Shown one piece after another: positions 7,786-16,616 of a stretch of 64,000 nt of DNA. The position numbers were made by a program, and so were the translations under genes. The notes beneath the pieces were generated by a model. That model did not search any database. It was not told where the DNA came from and saw only the letters and a list, made by a program, of their open reading frames with translations. Source of the DNA: CAWGGS01 sp963822095 (GTDB taxonomy: Bacteria > Desulfobacterota > Desulfobulbia > Desulfobulbales > Desulfocapsaceae); assembly GCA_963822095.1 (NCBI GenBank), contig CAWGGS010000039.1, positions 124,001-188,000 on the forward strand, given 5' to 3'. Every line of letters starts with the position of its first letter. Position 1 is the first letter of the stretch.

Positions 7786-9135
7786 ATGGTCACCTCATTT
7801 TCTCAAAACATTCTCAAAAGACTGGATCAGGGGATATGCCCATATATTCTTGTGCTTTTCCATATGACCATGGGCTCTTTGCTCGTTTATCTCTATCCCC
7901 GTTCGAACCTCGCCTTTCTGGTATTGATAACCTCGTTTTTCTCACTGTATTATTTTAATACCCATCGCCTGTTCAAATTGGCCACCGGCGTCATCCTGAC
8001 CTTGCTTATTTTTCCGGTGGTAGGTGTCAGAAATATCTTCTACCTGGAGGTTATTTTCCAGATCAGTGTCTTTTCCGCCCTGGCACTGGGGCTGAATATC
8101 GTTGTCGGTTTTGCCGGTCTGCTTGATCTCGGCTACGTGGCCTTCTATGCTGTCGGAGCCTATCTCTGGGCTTTTTTCGGTTCCCAGCAGTATTACATCC
8201 TTCATTACGCACCAGGAACCCAACCCTCTGGTCTTCCCTTTCTGCTGCCGGGAGATGCCTTCTATCTGTTCATATTCGTCGCGATCCTGATTGCCGCCTT
8301 GACCGGGATTCTGCTCGGAACCCCGGTTCTCCGTCTGCGTGGCGATTATCTTGCCATCGTGACCCTGGGTTTTGGCGAGGTCATCCGGGTTCTTGCCAAC
8401 AATCTTGACAAACCGCTTAATTTTACCAACGGACCACAAGGAATCACACCGATTCAACGACCCACCATGCCTCATTTTGCCGTCGATTCCTTTAATGCGC
8501 TCTTTAGTAACATTGTGGGGCATCGTGTGAGCGCAGCGGATATGTATAACGTGATGTTTTATTTCTTTGCCCTGATAGTGATTGTTGTTATCGTCTTTGT
8601 CACCCGGCGGCTTGACGACTCGAAAATAGGACGCGCCTGGACCGCGATCCGTGAGGATGAAACCGCTGCAATTGCCATGGGGGTTCCTCTGGTCAAGATG
8701 AAATTGGCAGCCTTTGCCGTCGGTGCCTCTTTCGCCGGGGCCATGGGGGTCCTTCTTGCCGGCAGTCGCACCTTCATCAGTCCGGAATCCTTCTCTTTCA
8801 TGCAGTCCATCGGGGTCCTGTCGATGGTCATCCTTGGCGGCTCCGGCAGTATCCCCGGCGTGATCCTTGGAGCAGCCACCGTTACCATCCTCAATCTGCA
8901 GGTCCTGCAAGGTCTTTCCCTCTATCTGAGCCAACTCCGCCAAAGCGATGCAGTCATCCCGATCATTCATTTCGCCTGGGCCAACCTGTCAACGCAACTG
9001 GATCCGGCCAAATACCAGCGTATGCTTTTCGGTCTGATCCTGGTCCTGATGATGATCTTTCGCCCTGCCGGTTTGATTCCGTCCAAACGCCGGAAACGTG
9101 AACTTTCATCCGAGGCAAACGTTATCGAGGAATAA
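7786..9135 (+). CDS. livM: Branched-chain amino-acid ABC transporter permease LivM
   Basis: Second inner-membrane permease of the Liv transporter. Recognisable LivM segments are 'LALGLNIVVGFAGLLDLGYVAFYAVGAY' around residue 100, 'RLRGDYLAIVTLGFGEVIR' around residue 185 and 'SMVILGGSGSIPGVILGA' near residue 345. The 449-residue length includes extra N-terminal membrane helices. An AAGGAGAGG ribosome-binding site precedes the ATG. It pairs with LivH to form the translocation path. Confidence 0.92.
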   Translation: MVTSFSQNILKRLDQGICPYILVLFHMTMGSLLVYLYPRSNLAFLVLITSFFSLYYFNTHRLFKLATGVILTLLIFPVVGVRNIFYLEVIFQISVFSALALGLNIVVGFAGLLDLGYVAFYAVGAYLWAFFGSQQYYILHYAPGTQPSGLPFLLPGDAFYLFIFVAILIAALTGILLGTPVLRLRGDYLAIVTLGFGEVIRVLANNLDKPLNFTNGPQGITPIQRPTMPHFAVDSFNALFSNIVGHRVSAADMYNVMFYFFALIVIVVIVFVTRRLDDSKIGRAWTAIREDETAAIAMGVPLVKMKLAAFAVGASFAGAMGVLLAGSRTFISPESFSFMQSIGVLSMVILGGSGSIPGVILGAATVTILNLQVLQGLSLYLSQLRQSDAVIPIIHFAWANLSTQLDPAKYQRMLFGLILVLMMIFRPAGLIPSKRRKRELSSEANVIEE

Positions 9136-9148
9136 GACGAGGAAAGCC

Positions 9149-9943
9149 ATGGCACTCCTAGAAACAATTGACGTCGTCAAAAGATTCGGCGGTCTGACCG
9201 CCGTCAACAAGGTTGCTATCAGTATAGAAAAGGGGAAAATCGTCAGCATCATCGGCCCCAACGGTGCGGGAAAGACCACCTTCTTCAACAGCATGACCGG
9301 CATCTACCACCCGGAAGAGGGAAAGATCCTCTTCAACGACAGACCACTGCATGGCCTTCGTCCAGATCAGATTGCCGCACGCGGTATCTCGCGTACGTTT
9401 CAGAACATTCGTCTTTTTGCAAATATGACGGTCATCGAAAATATCCTGGTGGGCATGCATATCCATTTAAAGCAATCCCCCCTTCAGACCCTTCTTCATC
9501 TCCCTACCTTTAAAAATGAGGAGAGGGATTCGGAAAAAAGGGCCGAAGAACTCATGCTCTATGTGGGTCTTAAGGGAATCGGCAATGAACTTGCAAAAAA
9601 TCTTCCCTACGGTGGTCAACGCCGCCTGGAGATCGCACGGGCCTTAGCCGCCGACCCGCTGATGTTGCTTTTGGACGAACCCGCAGCCGGGATGAACCCC
9701 CAGGAAACAGAAGATGTGACCCGCCTTTTCAGACATATCCGTGATGATAAAGGCATAACTATCCTGCTCATCGAACATGATATGCGCGTAGTCATGAATA
9801 TCTCGGAAATGATCTACGTCATGGATCATGGCGAGAAAATTGCAGAAGGGACACCTGCCCAAATCCGTTCTGATTCACGTGTCATCGAAGCCTATCTCGG
9901 GCGAGGTGCAGTAGCCGGACAACATGAGGAGAAGATTAAATGA
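9149..9943 (+). CDS. livG: Branched-chain amino-acid ABC transporter ATPase LivG
   Basis: Cytoplasmic ATPase of the Liv transporter, 264 residues. Visible motifs are Walker A 'GPNGAGKTT', the Q-loop region near 'FQNIRLF', the variant signature 'LPYGGQRRLEIARAL', and Walker B 'LMLLLDEPAAGMNP'. The ATG at 9149 was chosen because it opens the conserved 'LLETIDVVKRFGGL' start and follows GACGAGG. It overlaps livF by 4 bp (ATGA), so the two are translationally coupled. Confidence 0.94.
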   Translation: MALLETIDVVKRFGGLTAVNKVAISIEKGKIVSIIGPNGAGKTTFFNSMTGIYHPEEGKILFNDRPLHGLRPDQIAARGISRTFQNIRLFANMTVIENILVGMHIHLKQSPLQTLLHLPTFKNEERDSEKRAEELMLYVGLKGIGNELAKNLPYGGQRRLEIARALAADPLMLLLDEPAAGMNPQETEDVTRLFRHIRDDKGITILLIEHDMRVVMNISEMIYVMDHGEKIAEGTPAQIRSDSRVIEAYLGRGAVAGQHEEKIK

Positions 9944-10653
9944 GCCTCCTATCCTTGCAAGATATTCATAGCTTCTACGGCCATATCCATGCCTTGAAGG
10001 GGATATCTATTGAGGTGAACGAAGGTGAGATTGTTACATTGATCGGCTCCAATGGGGCTGGAAAAAGCACAACCTTACGAACCATTTCCGGAATGATTCA
10101 CCCGCAAAAAGGTCGGGTTTTACTGGAGGATAGAGACATCTCTCATATGAAGCCCCATACTATCGTCCTTTCAGGGCTTGGACATGTCCCCGAAGGAAGG
10201 GGCATCTTCCCGAATCTCACCGTCCAGGAAAACCTGGAGATGGGGGCCTTCACTGTTAAGAATCAGGATGATATCGAACAACGAATGGAACACAGCTTCG
10301 AGCTGTTTCCGCGCCTCAAAGAACGGATCACCCAGCACGGCGGCACCCTCTCCGGCGGCGAACAACAAATGCTAGCCATTGCCCGGGGTCTCATGGTGAA
10401 TCCCCGCCTGTTGATGTTAGACGAGCCTTCCATGGGATTAGCCCCCGTTCTGGTGGAACTCATTTTTGATATCATCAAAGAATTAAATGAAAAAGGAACA
10501 ACGATCCTGCTGGTCGAGCAGAACGCCTTGATGGCCCTGTCCATCGCTCACCGAGGGTATGTGATCCAGAACGGCGAGATTGTCATCAGCGATACGGCAA
10601 CAAACTTGAAGAACAACGAAACAGTGCAGAAAGCTTACCTGGGAATAGATTAA
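9940..10653 (+). CDS. livF: Branched-chain amino-acid ABC transporter ATPase LivF
   Basis: Second cytoplasmic ATPase, 237 residues, working as a heterodimer with LivG. Motifs: Walker A 'GSNGAGKSTT', signature 'LSGGEQQMLAIARGL', Walker B 'LLMLDEPSMGLAP', and the LivF-typical 'HVPEGRGIFPNLTVQENL'. It is the last gene of the operon and is followed by two hairpins before a convergent regulator gene. Confidence 0.94.
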   Translation: MSLLSLQDIHSFYGHIHALKGISIEVNEGEIVTLIGSNGAGKSTTLRTISGMIHPQKGRVLLEDRDISHMKPHTIVLSGLGHVPEGRGIFPNLTVQENLEMGAFTVKNQDDIEQRMEHSFELFPRLKERITQHGGTLSGGEQQMLAIARGLMVNPRLLMLDEPSMGLAPVLVELIFDIIKELNEKGTTILLVEQNALMALSIAHRGYVIQNGEIVISDTATNLKNNETVQKAYLGID

Positions 10654-10672
10654 TTGCCACGCAAGTCCTTTC

Positions 10673-10753
10673 ATCTTTCAAGATCCCTGCTCAGATCTTT
10701 TTCTATGAAAGTCCTGTTTGAAAACTTAACCCGATCCTGGAACAGGGTTTTTT
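10673..10753 (+). terminator. Hairpins ending the liv operon
   Basis: Two candidate structures follow livF. AAGATC (10680-10685) pairs with GATCTT (10694-10699) and is followed by TTTCT, inside a larger arm CTTTCAT/ATGAAAG. Further on, AACCC (10728-10732) pairs with GGGTT ahead of TTTTTTG. The stems are short, but the position between two convergent genes fits a terminator region. Confidence 0.5.
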
Positions 10754-10797
10754 GTTTCGTTGAGACTCGCAAAATTTGATCCAGGCATGCTGGTTCA

Positions 10798-12363
10798 TTA
10801 TGCTGGTTCAACATGATAACGTTTCATCTTTTTAAGAAGTCCCTGTCGGGTGATTCCTAGCAGATCTGCCGCTTTGGATTTATTTCCCTTCGCTTTTTTC
10901 ATCGCTTTCTTAATCAGCCTTACCTCCAACTCTCTGACCTGAGGACCAATAGCGTAAGCAGTCAACGGATCGCCGCCTCCAGTTTTTTTCTGCAGCTTAT
11001 AAAAGCCTTGCAATTCACGGGAACACTTCTCGGGAGAAATCACTTCGCCTCCGGCAGTCAAAGCCACAAGACGTTCTACCTCCTTGAGAAGTTGCCTGAC
11101 ATTTCCCGGCCATGAATACTGCTCAAAAAGATCAAGAAGCTCGGGAGAAAAACCAAGCACGTTTTTTTTGAAATGCCGGTTGGTTACCTCGAGAAAATGC
11201 AATGCCAAGGGAAGGATATCCTCATGGCGTTCTCGTAATGGCGGAAGAATAATCTCCACCGAAAAAAGTCGAAAAAACAGATCCTCGCGAAAATTTTCTT
11301 TTTTTACCTCTGCCGACAAATCCTTGTTGGTAGCACTGATCAGGCGGAGATCATAATGAATCGGCTTGCTGCTGCCCAATCGACACCCTTCCCCTTCTTG
11401 AATGGCCCGTAAAAATTTTGGCTGTATTTGCAGAGGCATCTCCGCAATCTCATCCAAAAAAAGCGTGCCGCCGCTTGCCTCTTCAAAGACGCCTTTCCTG
11501 ACCGTTTCCGCGCCGGTAAAGGCACCTTTTTCGTGACCGAAAAACTCACTTTCGGCAAGGCTTTCCGGAATGCATGCACAGTTGACCGGAACGAAAGGCT
11601 GCTGGTTTCTCTCTCCCCGTTCATGAATCATCCGGGCAATGAGCTCCTTTCCCGTTCCGTTTTCACCCTGGATAATGACATTTATCGGAGAATTACTTAT
11701 TATATGCACAAGATCCAAGGCCTCACGCATAGCCGGACTTTCCGCAATTATCTTGGTCCCCCGGACGGAGGCCTGCTCCAACCTGTCTACCTCTTTATTC
11801 AGATCCCCGGCAATACGCAAGATTTCCTGATTCAATACGATGGATTCGATGGAAATGGAAAGGAACTGGGCAATCTCCTCCAACTGTTCAAGGTCTTTCT
11901 CATCAAAGGCTGCGTTGCTGTTTTTATTCAGAAGCTCTATCGCACCGGTAATTGTGTTTCCGCTTATGCTTTTAATCGGCGCACAGAGCATATTCCTACT
12001 GACATAACCAGTTTGTTCATCCACCGAAACATGGAATCCCGAATGGGATTTGAGATCGTTTTCAATGCGGCTTTCTCCGGTACTGATGACCTTCCCGACA
12101 ATGCTTCCCTCCATAGGCGGCTCAATCTGTTTTTCGTCAAGACCGGTACCGAAAATTGAACAAATTTTATTACTTCCTATTTCCATAATAAAAATAGTAC
12201 ACCGTTCAACATTCATCAATTTCGGCAATATTCGGATATAGAAGGTTACAAAGGCCCGATAGTCATCCATAGCCCATGAACCTGCAACCTGGGATAATCT
12301 TTGCCTGAGAACCACCAGATGTTTCGGTGAAGGACGAGAAGAGGCGAGAGAAAGATAGTTCAT
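10798..12363 (-). CDS. Sigma-54-dependent transcriptional activator (GAF-AAA+-Fis HTH)
   Basis: Bacterial enhancer-binding protein that opens sigma-54 promoters on receipt of a signal. Its 521 residues form three parts: an N-terminal GAF sensor (about 20-180), an AAA+ domain (about 210-440) with Walker A 'GENGTGKE', the sigma-54-contacting 'GAFTGA' loop and Walker B 'GTLFLDEIAEM', and a C-terminal Fis-type helix-turn-helix (about 475-518, 'KSKAADLLGITRQGLLKKM'). There is no receiver domain, so it senses a ligand directly rather than through phosphorylation. It is convergent with the liv operon; control of liv is a reasonable guess because a candidate sigma-54 promoter lies upstream of livK, but this is inference. 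Confidence 0.9.
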   Translation of the reverse strand: MNYLSLASSRPSPKHLVVLRQRLSQVAGSWAMDDYRAFVTFYIRILPKLMNVERCTIFIMEIGSNKICSIFGTGLDEKQIEPPMEGSIVGKVISTGESRIENDLKSHSGFHVSVDEQTGYVSRNMLCAPIKSISGNTITGAIELLNKNSNAAFDEKDLEQLEEIAQFLSISIESIVLNQEILRIAGDLNKEVDRLEQASVRGTKIIAESPAMREALDLVHIISNSPINVIIQGENGTGKELIARMIHERGERNQQPFVPVNCACIPESLAESEFFGHEKGAFTGAETVRKGVFEEASGGTLFLDEIAEMPLQIQPKFLRAIQEGEGCRLGSSKPIHYDLRLISATNKDLSAEVKKENFREDLFFRLFSVEIILPPLRERHEDILPLALHFLEVTNRHFKKNVLGFSPELLDLFEQYSWPGNVRQLLKEVERLVALTAGGEVISPEKCSRELQGFYKLQKKTGGGDPLTAYAIGPQVRELEVRLIKKAMKKAKGNKSKAADLLGITRQGLLKKMKRYHVEPA

Positions 12364-12859
12364 AATTGGAAACTTCGTTGTCGCTTATTAATTCGGAACC
12401 GACTACCTAGTCGATAATAAATAATTGCATACCATGCATGGAAACATGGCTAGTTATGATACATTTCCTCTCCGAATTTGTCAAAATTCTTTATCTCTTT
12501 CCCGCCAGGAATAAACAAGAATTAAATTCTTCGCAAACAATGTTTACACTTGCGGCCTTTTTATCAAAACTTCCGGTGAGGAGAAGATCACGTTTGGTCG
12601 GCCCGCCATAGAAATATCATGCAGGTAAGCTCTTGTCTTTTGGATAAAATACGGCCAAGAGTGATAAAATGCCCACTTACTTCAACAGATATTTATTTTT
12701 TGGCATATTCTATGCATTCTTATTTTGACACGGGTTATGAAAGGATCTGAAAGTCAACGGCTGTTGAAGATGTGATTGACGATCCGATCAGCACGACACA
12801 AGATATGACGGTTTTATATTTAAATATCACAGAATTTTTTTGAAAAACACTTACTACAA
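12364..12859. other. Intergenic region upstream of the sigma-54 activator
   Basis: This 496-bp AT-rich stretch lies between the divergent activator gene and a 64-aa ORF. I see no gene or RNA. A 10-bp palindrome CCATGCATGG (12432-12441) near the activator start may be an operator, without further support. Confidence 0.4.
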
Positions 12860-13054
12860 ATGAAAGAAACTAACCAAAATATCTCCTATCGTCAGGTTGG
12901 GCGCGGATTTATCATCAATGAGCCTGTTCCCGGCATGCCGATCGGAAGGCGGCTTACCAAGGCGTATGTTGATCAATTCAATAGGAAATATGTAATTGTC
13001 AACGGTCGATACGAGTTGCTGACCAATGAGCACAATTATCTCCCGGTAGATTAA
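12860..13054 (+). CDS. Hypothetical 64-aa protein
   Basis: Small unrecognised protein. The residue mix (basic, Tyr/Asn-rich, no membrane segment or Cys) looks like real coding sequence and ends in 'NEHNYLPVD'. No good ribosome-binding site precedes the ATG, and the gene stands alone between a 496-bp and a 357-bp gap. It may be a small regulator or an orphan; nothing in the sequence indicates function. Confidence 0.5.
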   Translation: MKETNQNISYRQVGRGFIINEPVPGMPIGRRLTKAYVDQFNRKYVIVNGRYELLTNEHNYLPVD

Positions 13055-13411
13055 CTGCGTGAACTTGAGATAGAGGCTTTACGGCCTGACCCATTATCTG
13101 CATTGATTGTATCCTGACTGGTTTTTGAGAGGATATTTACAGCCCCCCCGGTTTATGTGAATTATCTGGTGAAACTATTTGGGATGCTTTCAATGCAGAT
13201 TTCTTTATACATTCTTTCCCCACCCCATTTTCTTCCATTTAACGTCTATTGATAGTTGATCAACAACTGAAAAATCTGTCTTCGCAACTGTTTATTGGCA
13301 AAAGAGTATAGCGCCGAAAGATACTACGCCATCACTGATCTACTGATCTGTAACAATCAAATCTCTGAACTCATCGAGACAGGGTGAAAAAAGCAGTTTC
13401 TTGACATGAAC
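13055..13411. other. Intergenic region, nothing recognised
   Basis: This 357-bp region lies between the 64-aa ORF and the 3' end of the cyclase gene. Apart from a run of seven C's and a minor local duplication (CTGATCTACTGATCTG), no gene, terminator with U-tract or RNA was recognised. Confidence 0.4.
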
Positions 13412-16078
13412 TCAGTGAATTGAGGTATCGGAAACATTCTGCTCAAGTCTGTGCTGATGATATTCCGGATCCATTGCGCCTTTTTTACCTACAACTTCAT
13501 AGATATCCATGGTGCTGTCTTTATCGGCAAATCTTTTTACTCGCCATTGGTTGGCATGGACAAAAAGTTTTACCTGCTGGTATGTCGATTCGCTAATGAG
13601 GATTGAATTATTTTTTCTTCTTGTAAGATCCTGGAGCCGGAAGGTTTCGTTGACCACATCTCCGATAACGGTATACTCCATTTTTTTGTCAAATCCAATA
13701 TTGCCGACAATGGCTTCACCGGTGTTGATGCTGACCCCGATCTTCAACGGTGCGCCGCAACGTTCCCGGGAAAGCCTGCTGACCGCCTCTATTGCCTCTA
13801 TCATCTCAATTGCCGCAAAGGTTGCATCCAACGCCGGATTCTTGGAAGAAACCGGGGCTCCGAAAACGGCAAGCAATCCATCGCCTAAATATTTGTCCAA
13901 CACTCCTTTATATTTCAAAACGATGTTGCCCATCCTCATGAAAAAATAATTCAGGACTCCTACCACGTCCTCAGTGGCAGCCTGTTTGGACAGAGTGGAA
14001 TACCCTCTGATATCGACATTAAAGACGGTTACAATCTTCTTCTCCCCGACCGTCAGCTGTTCCGTCTCTCCCTTATTTAAGATATCATTTACTATTTCTT
14101 CAGGAACATACCTTTGAAATATGGTTCTGATCGTTTTCTCCTTCTGGGCTAAATGCATGGACTCACCATACAGTCGCGAGTTCTCCAAGGCGATCGCAGC
14201 TGAAGAAGCCACGGATTTGGTTGCCCTCATATCTTCTTCATTGAAGGTTCCACTCTTCTTATTGAGAAGTTCTATAACGCCGATCACTCGGCCTCCCGTA
14301 ATCATCGGAACACAGAGAAGATTTTTGGTTTTAAACCCGGTCCTTTTATCGATATCTTCACAAAAGTGAGGGTTATCGTTTACATCCTTGACAATAACAG
14401 GTTCACCGGTGGCCGCAACCCATCCGGAAACCCCCTCTTCACCTATTCTGATCCTCAAACCGTCAAAATTTTTTCCAACAGCGCCGATGGTCGCATAAAA
14501 GGAGAGAATATCATTTTGAATCAACATTATTGCACCGGCCTCGACTCGAACGAGATCAGTGATCATTTTCAAAATATAATTCAAAACACGATTCATATCG
14601 AAAGCCGCAGAGGTTAAGGCAGCGCTGATTCTGTTGAGCACCTCCAGCTCAGCAGTTTTAGACCGTTCCTTTGCAAGTAACCGTGTCTGTTCGAGGGCAA
14701 GCGATATTCCTGTCGCCACCATTTTGAACATCCGTTTATCCCTTCTGCTAAAGGTGCCGGAAAGATCGCTTCCCAGACAGATCGCACCAATGGCCTTTCT
14801 ATTTGCATCAAGTCTCTTTACCAGGCAGGATTTCAACCCTATCTCAGAGAACAAACCGGATTCACAGTATTTTTTTCCCTTTTCCAGATCATCGACACAG
14901 ATCAGTTCTACGGCATCGATGGCTGCCCGGAAAAGTGACGAATCCTTTTCCAACAGCATCCCCAATTTTTCTTCACCTTCCGGATGACCAAAAGAATGCG
15001 CCAATCTAATTTGACCATTTATCTCGTCCACCAGAGCAAGCCCAACCCACTTGTTGGGAATAAATTCACAAAGCTGAACGGAAATTGCGGTTAACAGATC
15101 TTTTTCTTCCAAATCGGAGGTGATGATTCTGAGTATCGACAAAACGGATTTAAGCTCACTACTGGTTTCCCTCTCTCTTATCCCCAGTTCTTTCATCCTC
15201 AACATTGAACCGGCAGTACTAAAAAAGGTGGTCAAAAATTCGAGGCTGCTCCGATCCCAAGAGTGATCCTCAAGCATAGCCAATACTGCTATCCCGATAT
15301 GACCGGTTTCGTTGCCTAAAGGGACCACAATGACGTTTTTAATATCCTGATCAAAAAAACCGTCATGACCGTTGAGCTCTATTCTTTGCAGGAGATTTGT
15401 CTGTTGTTCGTTTAATGCCGAGAAAAGAGGAAACACAGAGGAAGGAAATTTTTCACCTCCTGAAACATTTATCCCTCTTCCTGATACATTTTGACACATC
15501 ACCATCGCCTGACTTCCGCTACGGGATGCGGAAAATACCGCTCCGCCCGCTGAGCCGCTAATGGTTATAGCCTTTTGCAAAACAAAATCGATCAGCGCAT
15601 GGGAGGTAATTTTAAAGACTGAAAGCCCACCAAGCTCTCTTAGTGCATTTATCTCCTGTATTCGACGAGTCAAGGCTTCGCTGGTCTCATGAAGATGTTT
15701 ATCCATTGATTCAGCGATCAGGGCAATATTACCCAGCTCGTTCTCCCCCATCAAAGGCGTCAAACCTTTGCCGATATCCTTATGGGTCATCTGGGTCTCG
15801 ATGGTCAGGATACTGTCTGCAATCTGTTTTAAAATGATGTATCCAAAAAGAGAGAAGACCAAAACAGCCAAAAAACAGTACAACAGCTCCTGACTACCGA
15901 AAAGTTTACTCTTGATCCCAAGATAGGTAAAACCAAGAAAAGGACCGAGAAAAAAGAAACCAAAAGCAAGGGTCATTCTATAAAAGACACCATTGGCCTT
16001 TATAGACAGGAACTTGTGCAACTCCTCCTTTTCTTGCATTCTGGAAAGAGATTTGGAAAATTTGTTCAATAATGACAT
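13412..16078 (-). CDS. Class III adenylate/guanylate cyclase with HAMP and GAF domains
   Basis: Membrane-bound signalling enzyme making cAMP or cGMP. It has 888 residues from the ATG at 16078, which has a GGAGG site 9 bases upstream; an ATG 34 codons earlier lacks one and adds an unlikely leader. Domain order: two N-terminal membrane helices (about 35-100), a HAMP-like linker, three GAF-type sensor modules (about 160-310, 320-480, 490-650) and a C-terminal cyclase domain (about 690-860). The cyclase keeps the two metal aspartates ('NVDIRGYS' and 'DKYLGDGLLAVFG') and the 'DVVNETFRL' segment with the transition-state Asn and Arg, so it should be active. It is monocistronic; the ligands of the GAF modules are unknown. 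Confidence 0.9.
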   Translation of the reverse strand: MSLLNKFSKSLSRMQEKEELHKFLSIKANGVFYRMTLAFGFFFLGPFLGFTYLGIKSKLFGSQELLYCFLAVLVFSLFGYIILKQIADSILTIETQMTHKDIGKGLTPLMGENELGNIALIAESMDKHLHETSEALTRRIQEINALRELGGLSVFKITSHALIDFVLQKAITISGSAGGAVFSASRSGSQAMVMCQNVSGRGINVSGGEKFPSSVFPLFSALNEQQTNLLQRIELNGHDGFFDQDIKNVIVVPLGNETGHIGIAVLAMLEDHSWDRSSLEFLTTFFSTAGSMLRMKELGIRERETSSELKSVLSILRIITSDLEEKDLLTAISVQLCEFIPNKWVGLALVDEINGQIRLAHSFGHPEGEEKLGMLLEKDSSLFRAAIDAVELICVDDLEKGKKYCESGLFSEIGLKSCLVKRLDANRKAIGAICLGSDLSGTFSRRDKRMFKMVATGISLALEQTRLLAKERSKTAELEVLNRISAALTSAAFDMNRVLNYILKMITDLVRVEAGAIMLIQNDILSFYATIGAVGKNFDGLRIRIGEEGVSGWVAATGEPVIVKDVNDNPHFCEDIDKRTGFKTKNLLCVPMITGGRVIGVIELLNKKSGTFNEEDMRATKSVASSAAIALENSRLYGESMHLAQKEKTIRTIFQRYVPEEIVNDILNKGETEQLTVGEKKIVTVFNVDIRGYSTLSKQAATEDVVGVLNYFFMRMGNIVLKYKGVLDKYLGDGLLAVFGAPVSSKNPALDATFAAIEMIEAIEAVSRLSRERCGAPLKIGVSINTGEAIVGNIGFDKKMEYTVIGDVVNETFRLQDLTRRKNNSILISESTYQQVKLFVHANQWRVKRFADKDSTMDIYEVVGKKGAMDPEYHQHRLEQNVSDTSIH

Positions 16079-16616
16079 CAGTTCAGGCCTCCGGATAGGC
16101 GATCTCTTATTTGACACATGGGAAAAAACAATCACACAAACATGCCAGTAATTACTATACTCCAGTTTATACGGAAACAAAAGAATCCACCTCTTATCTC
16201 CATTAAAACATATCGTTGTATTTACCCGCAGCTGTTATAAACACACTTCAAATGGTTTTTTGACAAACAGGTCTTGGTCAAATCAAGCATTAGAAAACAC
16301 AAAAAAAAGTAAGCCTCTATGCTTTTTTAAGGATTTGTTTTTTTCGTTTAAAATGAATGCTCACAAAATATTTTACCTAAGACAGGGTGACACTTCCAAG
16401 GATACAATTGTCTCACTCACCACTCAGAGCCAACACAGCTTATCAGGCAAGGGGAGCACACACCACTGGGGGAAGAGTGGTTTCAAGGAAAAGAGATCTG
16501 GTGTCTGGTCGGAAGGGAACGTTGACAACCTTGTGCAACAGGTTTTAAAAGGATATAAACAAGGCTTCATTTGCAGAAACCAAGCAAATGAAGCCTTGTT
16601 TATGAAGGAGGCTAAT
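16079..16616. other. Intergenic region between nhaD 3' end and cyclase 5' end
   Basis: This 538-bp region holds the cyclase leader and promoter (minus strand) and the long nhaD-distal hairpin (16555-16603). An open frame at 16260-16628 on the + strand runs through the hairpin, lacks a ribosome-binding site and is rejected as a gene. Confidence 0.5.
16555..16603 (-). terminator. Perfect 20-bp hairpin downstream of nhaD
   Basis: Bases 16555-16574 and 16584-16603 are perfect 20-bp inverted repeats around a 9-base loop, beginning 14 bp after the nhaD stop. The arm ends in a TTGTTTAT run on the minus strand, giving a partial U-tract. It is almost certainly the nhaD transcription terminator. Confidence 0.8.

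Noticed and set aside
7942..8970. 342-codon open frame antisense to livM
   Set aside because: It lies wholly opposite a well-supported permease gene, has an Asp/Gln/His-rich composition typical of reversed hydrophobic codons, and has no ribosome-binding site.
11428..12159. 243-codon + strand frame opposite the sigma-54 activator
   Set aside because: Antisense shadow of the GAF-AAA+ gene.
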